64,000 nucleotides of DNA, taken from Sphingobacteriaceae bacterium (GTDB lineage: Bacteria; Bacteroidota; Bacteroidia; UBA7662). Under the pieces are notes generated by a model. The model was not told the DNA's origin and made no database searches. It was given only the letters and a program-made list of their open reading frames with translations. The translations under genes were made by a program, and so were the position numbers. Below, piece by piece: positions 35,837 to 42,856 of the stretch; position 1 is the first letter of the stretch; every line of letters starts with the position of its first letter. Location: NCBI GenBank assembly GCA_030682795.1, contig JAUXNJ010000044.1, forward strand, positions 1-64,000, given 5' to 3'.

Positions 35837-35986
35837 GGTGTTGGGGTTTGCTCCTGAATTGTCAATTTTTGTGCCAACTCACCTCCATCTACGAAAAAAA
35901 GTAAAGCTTGGTTTGAATGTGCCAACCAAAGCTTAAGTATTTCAGCCGAATGGCGTATCTTGCAGCCGTTTTAAATAGCAATACGT

Positions 35987-37375
35987 ATGAATTATGATGT
36001 GATCGTGATCGGTGGAGGTCCTGGTGGTTATGTTGCCGCCATTCGTGCCTCGCAACTCGGTCTTAAAACAGCAGTTGTGGAACGTGAGTCCATGGGCGGA
36101 ATTTGTTTGAACTGGGGTTGTATCCCGACTAAAGCCCTGCTGAAGAGCGCACAAGTTTTTGAATATATCAAGCATGCCGCCGATTACGGTATCAATGTGA
36201 GCGGTGCCGAGCACGACTTTGGTGCGGTGATCAAGCGCAGTCGCGGCATTGCCGATGGCATGAGCAAAGGCGTTGGTTTTTTGATGAAGAAAAACAAGGT
36301 CGACATTATCATGGGCAGCGGCAAGGTGATGCCTGGCAAAAAGGTGCAGGTAACAGCGGCCGACGGCAAGGTATCGGAAGTAACGGGGCAGCACATCATC
36401 ATCGCTACTGGCGGTCGTGCGCGCGAGCTGCCTAACGTTAAAATTGATGGCGAAAAGGTAATCGAATACCGCAAGGCCATGAGCTTAGAGAAGCAGCCAA
36501 AGAGCATGCTCATCATCGGCTCGGGCGCTATTGGAGTAGAGTTCGCTTATGTATACAATGCCATGGGTACCAAAGTAACCATTGTAGAGTTTATGCCGAA
36601 CATTGTGCCGGTGGAAGACGAAGACGTATCGAAGGCATTAGAGAAGATTTATAAGAAGTCGGGCATCGACATCCACACCAATTCAAGCGTGGAAAGCGTA
36701 GATACCAGTGGTGCGGTAAGCAAAATCAAGGTAAAAACCCCAACGGGCGAAATTACCTTAGAAGCTGAAATCGTTTTATCTGCGGCAGGTATGGTAGCCA
36801 ACATCGAAAAACTTGGTTTGGAAGACACGGGCATTGCCACCGATAAGGGCAAAATTTTGGTAAACGATTTTTATCAAACCAATATGCCGGGCTATTATGC
36901 CATTGGCGATGTGGTGAAAGGTCCTGCCTTGGCCCACGTAGCTTCTGCCGAAGGCATTATTTGTGTAGAAAAAATTGCCGGTCACCATCCCGAGCCGCTC
37001 GACTACGGTAACATTCCGGGTTGTACCTACTGCTCTCCGGAGATTGCTTCAGTGGGCATGACCGAAAAGGCAGCCAAAGAAGCCGGTTACGAGCTCAAAA
37101 TCGGTAAGTTTCCTTTCTCTGCTTCTGGCAAAGCCAGTGCGGCGGGTCACAAAGACGGCTTTGTAAAAGTGATTTTTGATGCCAAATACGGTGAGTTCCT
37201 CGGTGCCCACATGATTGGCGCCAACGTAACTGAAATGATTGCCGAAGTGGTGGTAGCGCGCAAGCTCGAAACCACTGGTCACGAAATGATCAAGGCAGTA
37301 CACCCGCATCCAACCATGAGCGAAGCCATCATGGAGGCAGCTGCCGCAGCCTACGGTGAGGTGATTCACTTGTAA
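35987..37375 (+). CDS. lpdA: Dihydrolipoyl dehydrogenase
   Basis: This is the E3 flavoprotein of 2-oxoacid dehydrogenase complexes and glycine cleavage; it reoxidises dihydrolipoamide with NAD. The 462 residues show the FAD motif GGGPGGY (9-15), the redox-active disulfide C40-C45 (GGICLNWGCIP), the NAD motif GSGAIGVEF (about 178-186), and the catalytic His-Glu in HPHPTMSEA near residue 445. Length is normal. The gene is monocistronic, with a strong terminator 21 bases after the stop. Confidence 0.97.
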   Translation: MNYDVIVIGGGPGGYVAAIRASQLGLKTAVVERESMGGICLNWGCIPTKALLKSAQVFEYIKHAADYGINVSGAEHDFGAVIKRSRGIADGMSKGVGFLMKKNKVDIIMGSGKVMPGKKVQVTAADGKVSEVTGQHIIIATGGRARELPNVKIDGEKVIEYRKAMSLEKQPKSMLIIGSGAIGVEFAYVYNAMGTKVTIVEFMPNIVPVEDEDVSKALEKIYKKSGIDIHTNSSVESVDTSGAVSKIKVKTPTGEITLEAEIVLSAAGMVANIEKLGLEDTGIATDKGKILVNDFYQTNMPGYYAIGDVVKGPALAHVASAEGIICVEKIAGHHPEPLDYGNIPGCTYCSPEIASVGMTEKAAKEAGYELKIGKFPFSASGKASAAGHKDGFVKVIFDAKYGEFLGAHMIGANVTEMIAEVVVARKLETTGHEMIKAVHPHPTMSEAIMEAAAAAYGEVIHL

Positions 37376-37396
37376 AAACACAATATTTAAAGAAGC

Positions 37397-37426
37397 GCCG
37401 CAGTTGAATAAACTGCGGCTTTTTTG
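37397..37426 (+). terminator. Terminator after lpdA
   Basis: GCCGCAGTT and AACTGCGGC form a perfect 9-bp stem followed by seven T. Confidence 0.9.
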
Positions 37427-37593
37427 TTTTGGTTTTTAAGGCCAGCTTTCTCTCGCTTGGCGAAGTGGGTGTCGATAGCTACAAGGAAAAGAGCACCACA
37501 ATGATTGCCAGAACTATGAATTAAAGTACGAAAAGGTTTCCGTTTAGCTCTCGCTTCCATTCGAGCCAAACGCGCGTTAGCGGATGTACCGTC

Positions 37594-37749
37594 TTAATTC
37601 GCCTTTTCTTTCTTTTTTGTTTTCGGCTTAAGTATTACTTTACCTTTTGCCTTTTGATCAGCAAGGTATTTTGAAATGGCACTTTCCTCTTCCTTGCTTA
37701 ATTGGCCTTGACCGCCAATTATGTCTGGTTCTATGATTTGCTTTTCCAT
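37594..37749 (-). CDS. Small Lys-rich protein downstream of the GNAT-like gene
   Basis: The 51-residue frame starts MEKQIIEPDIIGGQG, contains an acidic helix (S-K-E-E-E-S), and ends in a strongly basic Lys-rich tail (K-P-K-T-K-K-K-E-K-A-N). Its ATG overlaps the stop codon of the upstream GNAT-like gene by one base (TAATG), so the two are translationally coupled. I recognise no family. The pairing suggests a two-gene unit, possibly a substrate or antitoxin of the upstream protein, which is inference. Confidence 0.55.
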   Translation of the reverse strand: MEKQIIEPDIIGGQGQLSKEEESAISKYLADQKAKGKVILKPKTKKKEKAN

Positions 37750-38282
37750 TATTTCGAATTTTTAAAATACTTATCTATCAATTTCAATGCTGCCCTTGTT
37801 TCTATAATCATTATTCTTCCGCCAAAGTGGAATGCTCCGAGCGTTCGTTCGTAATGTTCTATTAATTGAGACTTTGATAGAAAGGAAACATTCCCTTCGT
37901 GGCCCCTTTGAAATGATAGTCTGCAAGCAAACGCAACTAGATTTCCTGGAACACCAGCATAAACTTTGGCCTTTCCTTTATTGAAAGGCGCATTTTCGAC
38001 TAGGTGTAAATAAACATGGTCTGTTTTGATTTCAATACTCATTAAGCCTTGAATAATCGAGGTATTACCAGCTATTGTCAATTTATAAATCTCTCTTTCG
38101 GGTTGTTTAAATTCACGCTTCCAGTCGAATACCCAATCGTTATTCTTGCTTATTGTTTTTAAATCTGATGAAGTGAGCAAAGAAATTACTGTTTGAAAAC
38201 TATCACCGGTAGTTACGTTTTCAATGGAGTTTGTAAGCTTATCAATAAGGAAGTCAAGTTCCTGGTTTTGTTCCTTTTTCAC
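37749..38282 (-). CDS. GNAT-like hypothetical protein
   Basis: The C-terminal half of this 177-residue protein resembles an acetyltransferase-like fold: a strand with HVYLHLVENAPFN, then YAGVPGNLVAFACRLSF, RGHEGNVSF, and a final LIEHYERTLGAFHFGGRIMIIE followed by a helix. The R/Q-x-x-G-x-G/A acetyl-CoA loop is not clearly intact (YAGVPGN), so activity is uncertain. The N-terminal ~70 residues show nothing recognised. It forms a two-gene unit with the overlapping 51-residue gene. AT content is higher than in the flanking genes, consistent with acquisition. Confidence 0.55.
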   Translation of the reverse strand: MKKEQNQELDFLIDKLTNSIENVTTGDSFQTVISLLTSSDLKTISKNNDWVFDWKREFKQPEREIYKLTIAGNTSIIQGLMSIEIKTDHVYLHLVENAPFNKGKAKVYAGVPGNLVAFACRLSFQRGHEGNVSFLSKSQLIEHYERTLGAFHFGGRIMIIETRAALKLIDKYFKNSK

Positions 38283-38522
38283 AATTGAAATTTACTGAAT
38301 TTTCTTCATGTAGGCAAGGCAGCTTCTTTTTGAACTGGAGTCATTTTGGCATATAGGCTAATGTGCGGGTAAAGCTACTGACGACTCTGTGCAAAAGGCT
38401 ATCTATCCTTAAAAGCACCCGCTTTTTAATAGAACAACAGTTACGGTTGCTTTATTTACCTTTTTTTAGCAACACCACAACTAAATCCGTCTTATTTTTA
38501 GGCCTCTTAATAAAAACCTAAT

Positions 38523-40688
38523 ATGAAGAAGTTTTTACTCTCCTTACTCGCCCTCAGCTTGAGCTTTGGCTCGGTGATGGCCGACGAAGGCATGTGGTTG
38601 CCCATCCAGGTGGCCAAAATTCACGGGAAGATGACAGATGCCGGCTTGAAACTCTCGGCCGCCGACATCTACAACATCAACCAAGCGAGCTTAAAGGACG
38701 CGATTGTGCGTTTAGGTGGTGGTTTTTGTACCGCAGAAATCATCTCGAAGGAAGGTTTGCTCATGACCAACCACCACTGTGCGTACGATTTGATTCAAAA
38801 CCACAGCTCGGTCGACAAAGACTACCTCACCAACGGCTTTTGGGCCATGACACGGAGCGAGGAATTGACCAATCCTGGCTTAACCGCCTCTATTTTGGTG
38901 CGCATGGAAGACGTTACCGCTCAGGTAATGAAGGCCATTGAAGGCGTGGAAGAAGGCAAAAAGGCAGGTGCCATTGCCAAAATCACCAAAGAAATTGCGG
39001 ATGCAGCTGGCAAAGAAGGCGACGGCTACACAGGCGATGTGCGTCCGATTTTTTACGGCAACCAGTACATTTTGTCGGTGTACATCACCTACAAAGATGT
39101 ACGTTTGGTGGGTGCACCGCCGAGCAGCATTGGCAAATTTGGTGGCGATACCGACAACTGGATGTGGCCTCGTCACACCGGTGACTTTTCAATGCTCCGC
39201 ATTTATACCGGTGCTGACGGCAAGCCAGCCGATTATGCTGCCGACAATGTGCCCTTGAAGCCCAAGCACTCACTTCCAGTGAGCATGAAAGGCTTGCAAG
39301 AGAACGATTATGCCATGGTTATGGGCTATCCCGGTACCACCAACCGCTATTTAACCAGCGCCAACCTGGCCAGCAACCTCAACAACTACAACCAGGCCAT
39401 CATCGATATGTTCGGTGCACGCATGCAGGAATACAAAAAGAGCATGGATGCAGATGCAGCTACACGCATTGCCTTGGCATCGACCTATGCTTCAGGTATG
39501 AATACCTACAAGTACTTCATCGGACAAAGTCTAGGCCTCCGCAATGGTGGTTTGGTAGAGAAAAAAGCCGCTTACGAGGCCGATCTCCAGAAGTGGATTG
39601 ATGCTGATGGCGCACGCAAGCAGCAGTGGGGCAATGTATTGGCTGAGATGAACAAAGACATGGCCAATTACGGTCCTGTTAACCGCGAGTACCTGTATTT
39701 CCTCTTTGCTTTTGTAAACCAGCCTTTTACACGCTTCAACAATCAGTTAGGAGCGTTGAAGGGCCTTTTAGCAGAGAAAAAGCCGGATGCTGCCAAGGTG
39801 AAAGAAACTGCTGACAAGCTCAAAGAGAAGCTCGACGATATTTATGGCGAGTATTTCCCAGCTACCGAGCAAGCTGCTTTTGCCGCCATGCTGCTTGTAT
39901 ACCACCGCGAAACGCCTGCCGACAAGCAGCCGGCCTTCTTCAAGGAGCTTTTGGCCAAAACCAAGGGAGCAGACGTACAGGCCAAAATCAATACCATTGC
40001 AGCCGATGTGTACAGCAAGTCGTTGTTAACCTCCAAAGAGCGCATGGAAGCCTTCTTGAACAAGCCGAGCAAAAAGGCTATGGACAAAGATGCTGGTGTA
40101 AGCTTGGCTACTGCCGCCATGAAGCACTTCAGCGAAGTGGTAGCGCCTGCTAACCAGGCAGCTTCAGGCAATTTGAATGCCAACCGCAAGCTGTTGATGG
40201 CCGCTATGATGGCTTTTGAAAGCAGCCGCGACTTTGCACCCGATGCCAACAGCACCTTGCGCGTTACTTACGGCAATGTGAAGCCTTACAATCCTAAAGA
40301 TGGGGTGAAGTACAAGTATTACACCACCCACGAGGGTATTTTGCAGAAAGAAGATCCGAGCAACGAAGAGTTCATTGTACCAGCGAAGTTAAAGGAGCTG
40401 TTGGTGAAGAAAGATTTTGGCAAGTACGGCAGCGCCGATATGCTCAACACTTGTTTCTTGTCGACCAACGACATCACGGGTGGTAACTCTGGCAGTCCAG
40501 TGATCAACGCCAAAGGCGAGCTCGTAGGCGTGGCTTTTGATGGCAACTGGGAAAGCATGACCGGTGATTTGATGTTCAATCCTGCCGTGCAGCGCACCAT
40601 CAGCGTCGACATCCGCTACGTACTGTTCATCATCGACAAATTTGCCGGTGCTGGTCACTTGGTAAATGAAATGAACCTGGTGTACTAA
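38523..40688 (+). CDS. S46-family dipeptidyl-peptidase (DPP7-like)
   Basis: This exported serine exopeptidase releases dipeptides from peptide N-termini and feeds amino-acid catabolism. The 721 residues begin with a signal peptide (1-20, ending VMA-D). The catalytic triad is H85 (TNHHCAYD), D221 (RHTGDFS) and S656 (GGNSGSP). The position 18 residues after the Ser, G674, corresponds to the specificity residue that is Arg in DPP11 and Gly in DPP7, so a preference for hydrophobic rather than acidic P1 residues is predicted. The helical lid domain fills residues about 280-570. The gene is monocistronic, with a terminator 22 bases after the stop. Confidence 0.93.
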   Translation: MKKFLLSLLALSLSFGSVMADEGMWLPIQVAKIHGKMTDAGLKLSAADIYNINQASLKDAIVRLGGGFCTAEIISKEGLLMTNHHCAYDLIQNHSSVDKDYLTNGFWAMTRSEELTNPGLTASILVRMEDVTAQVMKAIEGVEEGKKAGAIAKITKEIADAAGKEGDGYTGDVRPIFYGNQYILSVYITYKDVRLVGAPPSSIGKFGGDTDNWMWPRHTGDFSMLRIYTGADGKPADYAADNVPLKPKHSLPVSMKGLQENDYAMVMGYPGTTNRYLTSANLASNLNNYNQAIIDMFGARMQEYKKSMDADAATRIALASTYASGMNTYKYFIGQSLGLRNGGLVEKKAAYEADLQKWIDADGARKQQWGNVLAEMNKDMANYGPVNREYLYFLFAFVNQPFTRFNNQLGALKGLLAEKKPDAAKVKETADKLKEKLDDIYGEYFPATEQAAFAAMLLVYHRETPADKQPAFFKELLAKTKGADVQAKINTIAADVYSKSLLTSKERMEAFLNKPSKKAMDKDAGVSLATAAMKHFSEVVAPANQAASGNLNANRKLLMAAMMAFESSRDFAPDANSTLRVTYGNVKPYNPKDGVKYKYYTTHEGILQKEDPSNEEFIVPAKLKELLVKKDFGKYGSADMLNTCFLSTNDITGGNSGSPVINAKGELVGVAFDGNWESMTGDLMFNPAVQRTISVDIRYVLFIIDKFAGAGHLVNEMNLVY

Positions 40689-40710
40689 ACGCCTCGGTTT
40701 ATTCGATTTA

Positions 40711-40748
40711 AAAAGCGGTTGTGCTCCTGTAGTGCAGCCGCTTTTTTT
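40711..40748 (+). terminator. Terminator after the S46 peptidase gene
   Basis: AAAGCGG pairs with CCGCTTT around an imperfect inner stem and is followed by a T run. Confidence 0.8.
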
Positions 40749-40812
40749 ATATATTTGAGAAGCTGGTATTGCGGCACAAAGTTTGCGTAGCATGCAGCAA
40801 AATCCTTTCCTT

Positions 40813-41349
40813 ATGAAAAATCAAATTGTAGTGCTGATGTTGCTGGTGGGTCTGGCCGTTGGTTGTAAGAGCAACAAAATTGGCGAAAAAGTCAAGGAGC
40901 CTTTCTCCTCCTCCAAATACATGAGCAACAACCGTTACTGGCGCAGTACGGGCAGCGGCACCAGTGCCGACTTAAGCATTGCCAAGCAAAAGGCCCAGTT
41001 AGAGGCCCGCAAGAACCTCGCTTCAGAGGTGCAAACCAACATCAAATCGGTAGGCGACCAATACATTAAAAACCAGGAAATTGGCGAGCGCGAAACCATG
41101 GAACGAAGCTTTGAGCAGTTGTACCGCGAGGTGCTTAATACCCAGTTGAACAATGCAGTGGTGCACGATCAGGCCACTTACAAGAAGGAAAACGGTCAGT
41201 TTATTCATTATGTAGCCATGGAGGCGCATAAAAAGGACTTGTATCGCCACATGAAGCGCATGAATGAAGCCAGTACTTCGATGAGCAAAAAGCAAAAGGA
41301 CTTGATTGCCAAAATTGTGGATGAGCAAATAGCGGCACTCGAAGATTAA
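40813..41349 (+). CDS. LPP20-like lipoprotein
   Basis: The 178-residue protein begins MKNQ, then a hydrophobic core and the lipobox LAVGC (Cys near residue 18). The mature part contains YWRSTGSGTSADLSIAKQKAQLEARKNLA, the pattern of LPP20-type lipoproteins, then a helical region rich in E, Q and K with YKKENGQFIHYVAME. The role of these proteins is not settled; some are surface lipoproteins. I chose the ATG at 40813 because the longer frame from 40783 would put ten polar residues before the signal peptide. Confidence 0.7.
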   Translation: MKNQIVVLMLLVGLAVGCKSNKIGEKVKEPFSSSKYMSNNRYWRSTGSGTSADLSIAKQKAQLEARKNLASEVQTNIKSVGDQYIKNQEIGERETMERSFEQLYREVLNTQLNNAVVHDQATYKKENGQFIHYVAMEAHKKDLYRHMKRMNEASTSMSKKQKDLIAKIVDEQIAALED

Positions 41350-41367
41350 GTTTAAAAATAGTTATAG

Positions 41368-41399
41368 AGGGCATTTTCGCGAGAAGATGCCCTTTTTTT
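41368..41399 (+). terminator. Terminator between the lipoprotein and smpB genes
   Basis: AGGGCAT and ATGCCCT form the stem around TTTC-GCGA-GAAG, followed by seven T. Confidence 0.85.
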
Positions 41400-41420
41400 A
41401 CGCTATTTTTGCAACCCCAT

Positions 41421-41867
41421 ATGGCAGGTCCCCCCATCAATATCAACAACCGCAAGGCAGGCTTCGAGTACGAATTGCTTCAAAAATTTGAGGCAGGCAT
41501 GATCCTCATGGGCTCCGAAATCAAGAGCATCCGCCAGGGGAAGGTCAATTTGGGTGATGCTTACTGCACTTTTACAGGCGGAAAGTTGGTGGTGCGCAAT
41601 CTGCACATCAGCGTGTACAAAGAAGCCAGCTGGCTCAATCATGAGCCCATGCGTGAGCGAGTGTTGCTGCTGAGCAAGCAAGAGCTCAAAAAGTTGGAGC
41701 ACCGCACCAAAGAAAAGGGCCTCACCATTGTGGTGACGCGTTTGTACATCAACGATCGAGGGTTTGCCAAGTTGGAAATTTCGTTGGCGCGGGGTAAGAA
41801 GCTGCACGACAAGCGCGAGGCGACCAAGGACAAAGATTTGCGACGCGAATCGCAGCGCGAAGAGTAG
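41421..41867 (+). CDS. smpB: SsrA-binding protein
   Basis: SmpB binds tmRNA and delivers it to stalled ribosomes for trans-translation. The 148 residues show NRKAGFEYELLQKFEAGM, LMGSEIKSIRQGKVNLGDAYC and GLTIVVTRLYINDRGFAKLEI, followed by the basic tail G-K-K-L-H-D-K-R-E-A that becomes helical on the ribosome. The ATG at 41421 gives the usual length; the in-frame TTG at 41409 would add four residues. Confidence 0.97.
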   Translation: MAGPPININNRKAGFEYELLQKFEAGMILMGSEIKSIRQGKVNLGDAYCTFTGGKLVVRNLHISVYKEASWLNHEPMRERVLLLSKQELKKLEHRTKEKGLTIVVTRLYINDRGFAKLEISLARGKKLHDKREATKDKDLRRESQREE

Positions 41868-42207
41868 TTAGATCGTTCGCCTGCGGCTCACTAACAGACC
41901 GCTCGTCTTCGACTCGCTAACAGACCGTTCGCTGGTGCTCACTTACAGACCGCTCACCTGCGGTTCGCTGAAAGATTGGGCGGTCCCTGGCGCACCACTT
42001 TCTGCGTTTACTTGATCTTTCATTTGGAATCTGGCTGTAATACAGCCATCTGTGTTGCTTCGCGAACAGCCAGATAACAGGAAAGGTAACATCTCTGTAG
42101 TCGGCCGCGACCTGTACCAACGAATGCTAGAAACGAACAGCTGGTTTGTTTTTTATAGGGTTCCTGAAGAACCCCAAAAGGCCTCTGTGTTAAAAAAAAA
42201 GCCTCCT
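41868..42207. repeat. Intergenic region with ACAGACCG repeat units
   Basis: Downstream of smpB, three near-copies of a ~25-base unit (consensus YWACAGACCGYTCRC plus a GC-rich half) begin near 41892, 41918 and 41943. The same unit recurs at 45381-45530 and 50005-50345. The rest of the region (42000-42200) shows no gene. Confidence 0.75.
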
Positions 42208-42852
42208 CTATCTCATATCAATCACCTCAACCCCTGGGTACTTCGCCTTGTTGAACACAAAATCGGCATCTGTAAGCGCTTTGTTGGGGATGAAATTTTT
42301 GATTGCATAGGTGTACTTTGCCCCGCTTTTGTCGAACACCACGGCCTGCATAATCTGCAATTTGGCCTGGTCAACCACCAAACGGATCTTAAAAAAGGGC
42401 TTGCTTTTGTCGGTAGGCGTGAGGTCGATGGTATGCACCGCCACGCCTTCGAGGCTACTGGCATTGATGTAGTAGGATTCAAATCCCTTCTCGTAAATGG
42501 TAAAAACGGTGGTAGGCGATAACTCATCTGGATCGGGTTCGTAATTACTTACCGTTACCTCTTTCATATCTTTTAAATAACCCCACAGTGTTTTGCCGTC
42601 GGTCATCAGCAACTGATCGCCAAAGTCGATGCGGAATTTATCGCCTTTGATGAGCATTTTGCCCTGCTGCACTTCCTTGATCTTCTCCTTTTGGTTGTCG
42701 ATGGTGAAAGTAATGTCGGCACTCATGCTGGTATAGCTGCGGTAATTGGCGCTCATTTTGCCGAGAATGCCTTTGGATTTGGCGTCGGACTGGGCCCAAG
42801 CAGGCGCGAAAGCTAGGAGCAGGAGGGTAACGGCGAGGAGGTTTTTTTTCAT
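42208..42852 (-). CDS. lolA: Outer-membrane lipoprotein carrier protein
   Basis: LolA is a periplasmic chaperone that ferries lipoproteins from the LolCDE complex to the outer membrane. The ~214-residue product has a signal peptide (MKKNLLAVTLLLLAFAPAWA-Q). The mature part fits LolA: FTIDNQKEKIKEVQQGKMLIKGDKFRID, a beta-rich core with DGKTLWGYLKD, and DADFVFNKAKYPGVEVID near the end. I chose the ATG at 42852; an ATG at 42867 overlapping the ftsK stop is also possible. The order ftsK-lolA is conserved in Bacteroidota. Confidence 0.88.
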   Translation of the reverse strand: MKKNLLAVTLLLLAFAPAWAQSDAKSKGILGKMSANYRSYTSMSADITFTIDNQKEKIKEVQQGKMLIKGDKFRIDFGDQLLMTDGKTLWGYLKDMKEVTVSNYEPDPDELSPTTVFTIYEKGFESYYINASSLEGVAVHTIDLTPTDKSKPFFKIRLVVDQAKLQIMQAVVFDKSGAKYTYAIKNFIPNKALTDADFVFNKAKYPGVEVIDMR

Positions 42853-42856
42853 CTGA

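Noticed and set aside
37430-37593. Possible integron attC site downstream of the 51-residue gene
   Set aside because: Only a short near-palindrome is visible, with no clear paired L/R boxes and no integrase in the window. I mention it only as a weak hint.
7808-38395. Short similarity between about 7810-7834 and 38369-38393 (GTAAAGCTNCNGACGACTC)
   Set aside because: Only about 18 matching bases with gaps. It could be chance and no third copy was seen.
41868-42000. ACAGACCG units considered as a CRISPR array
   Set aside because: The units are separated by related sequence rather than by unique spacers of constant length, there are only a few copies per site, and no cas genes are nearby.
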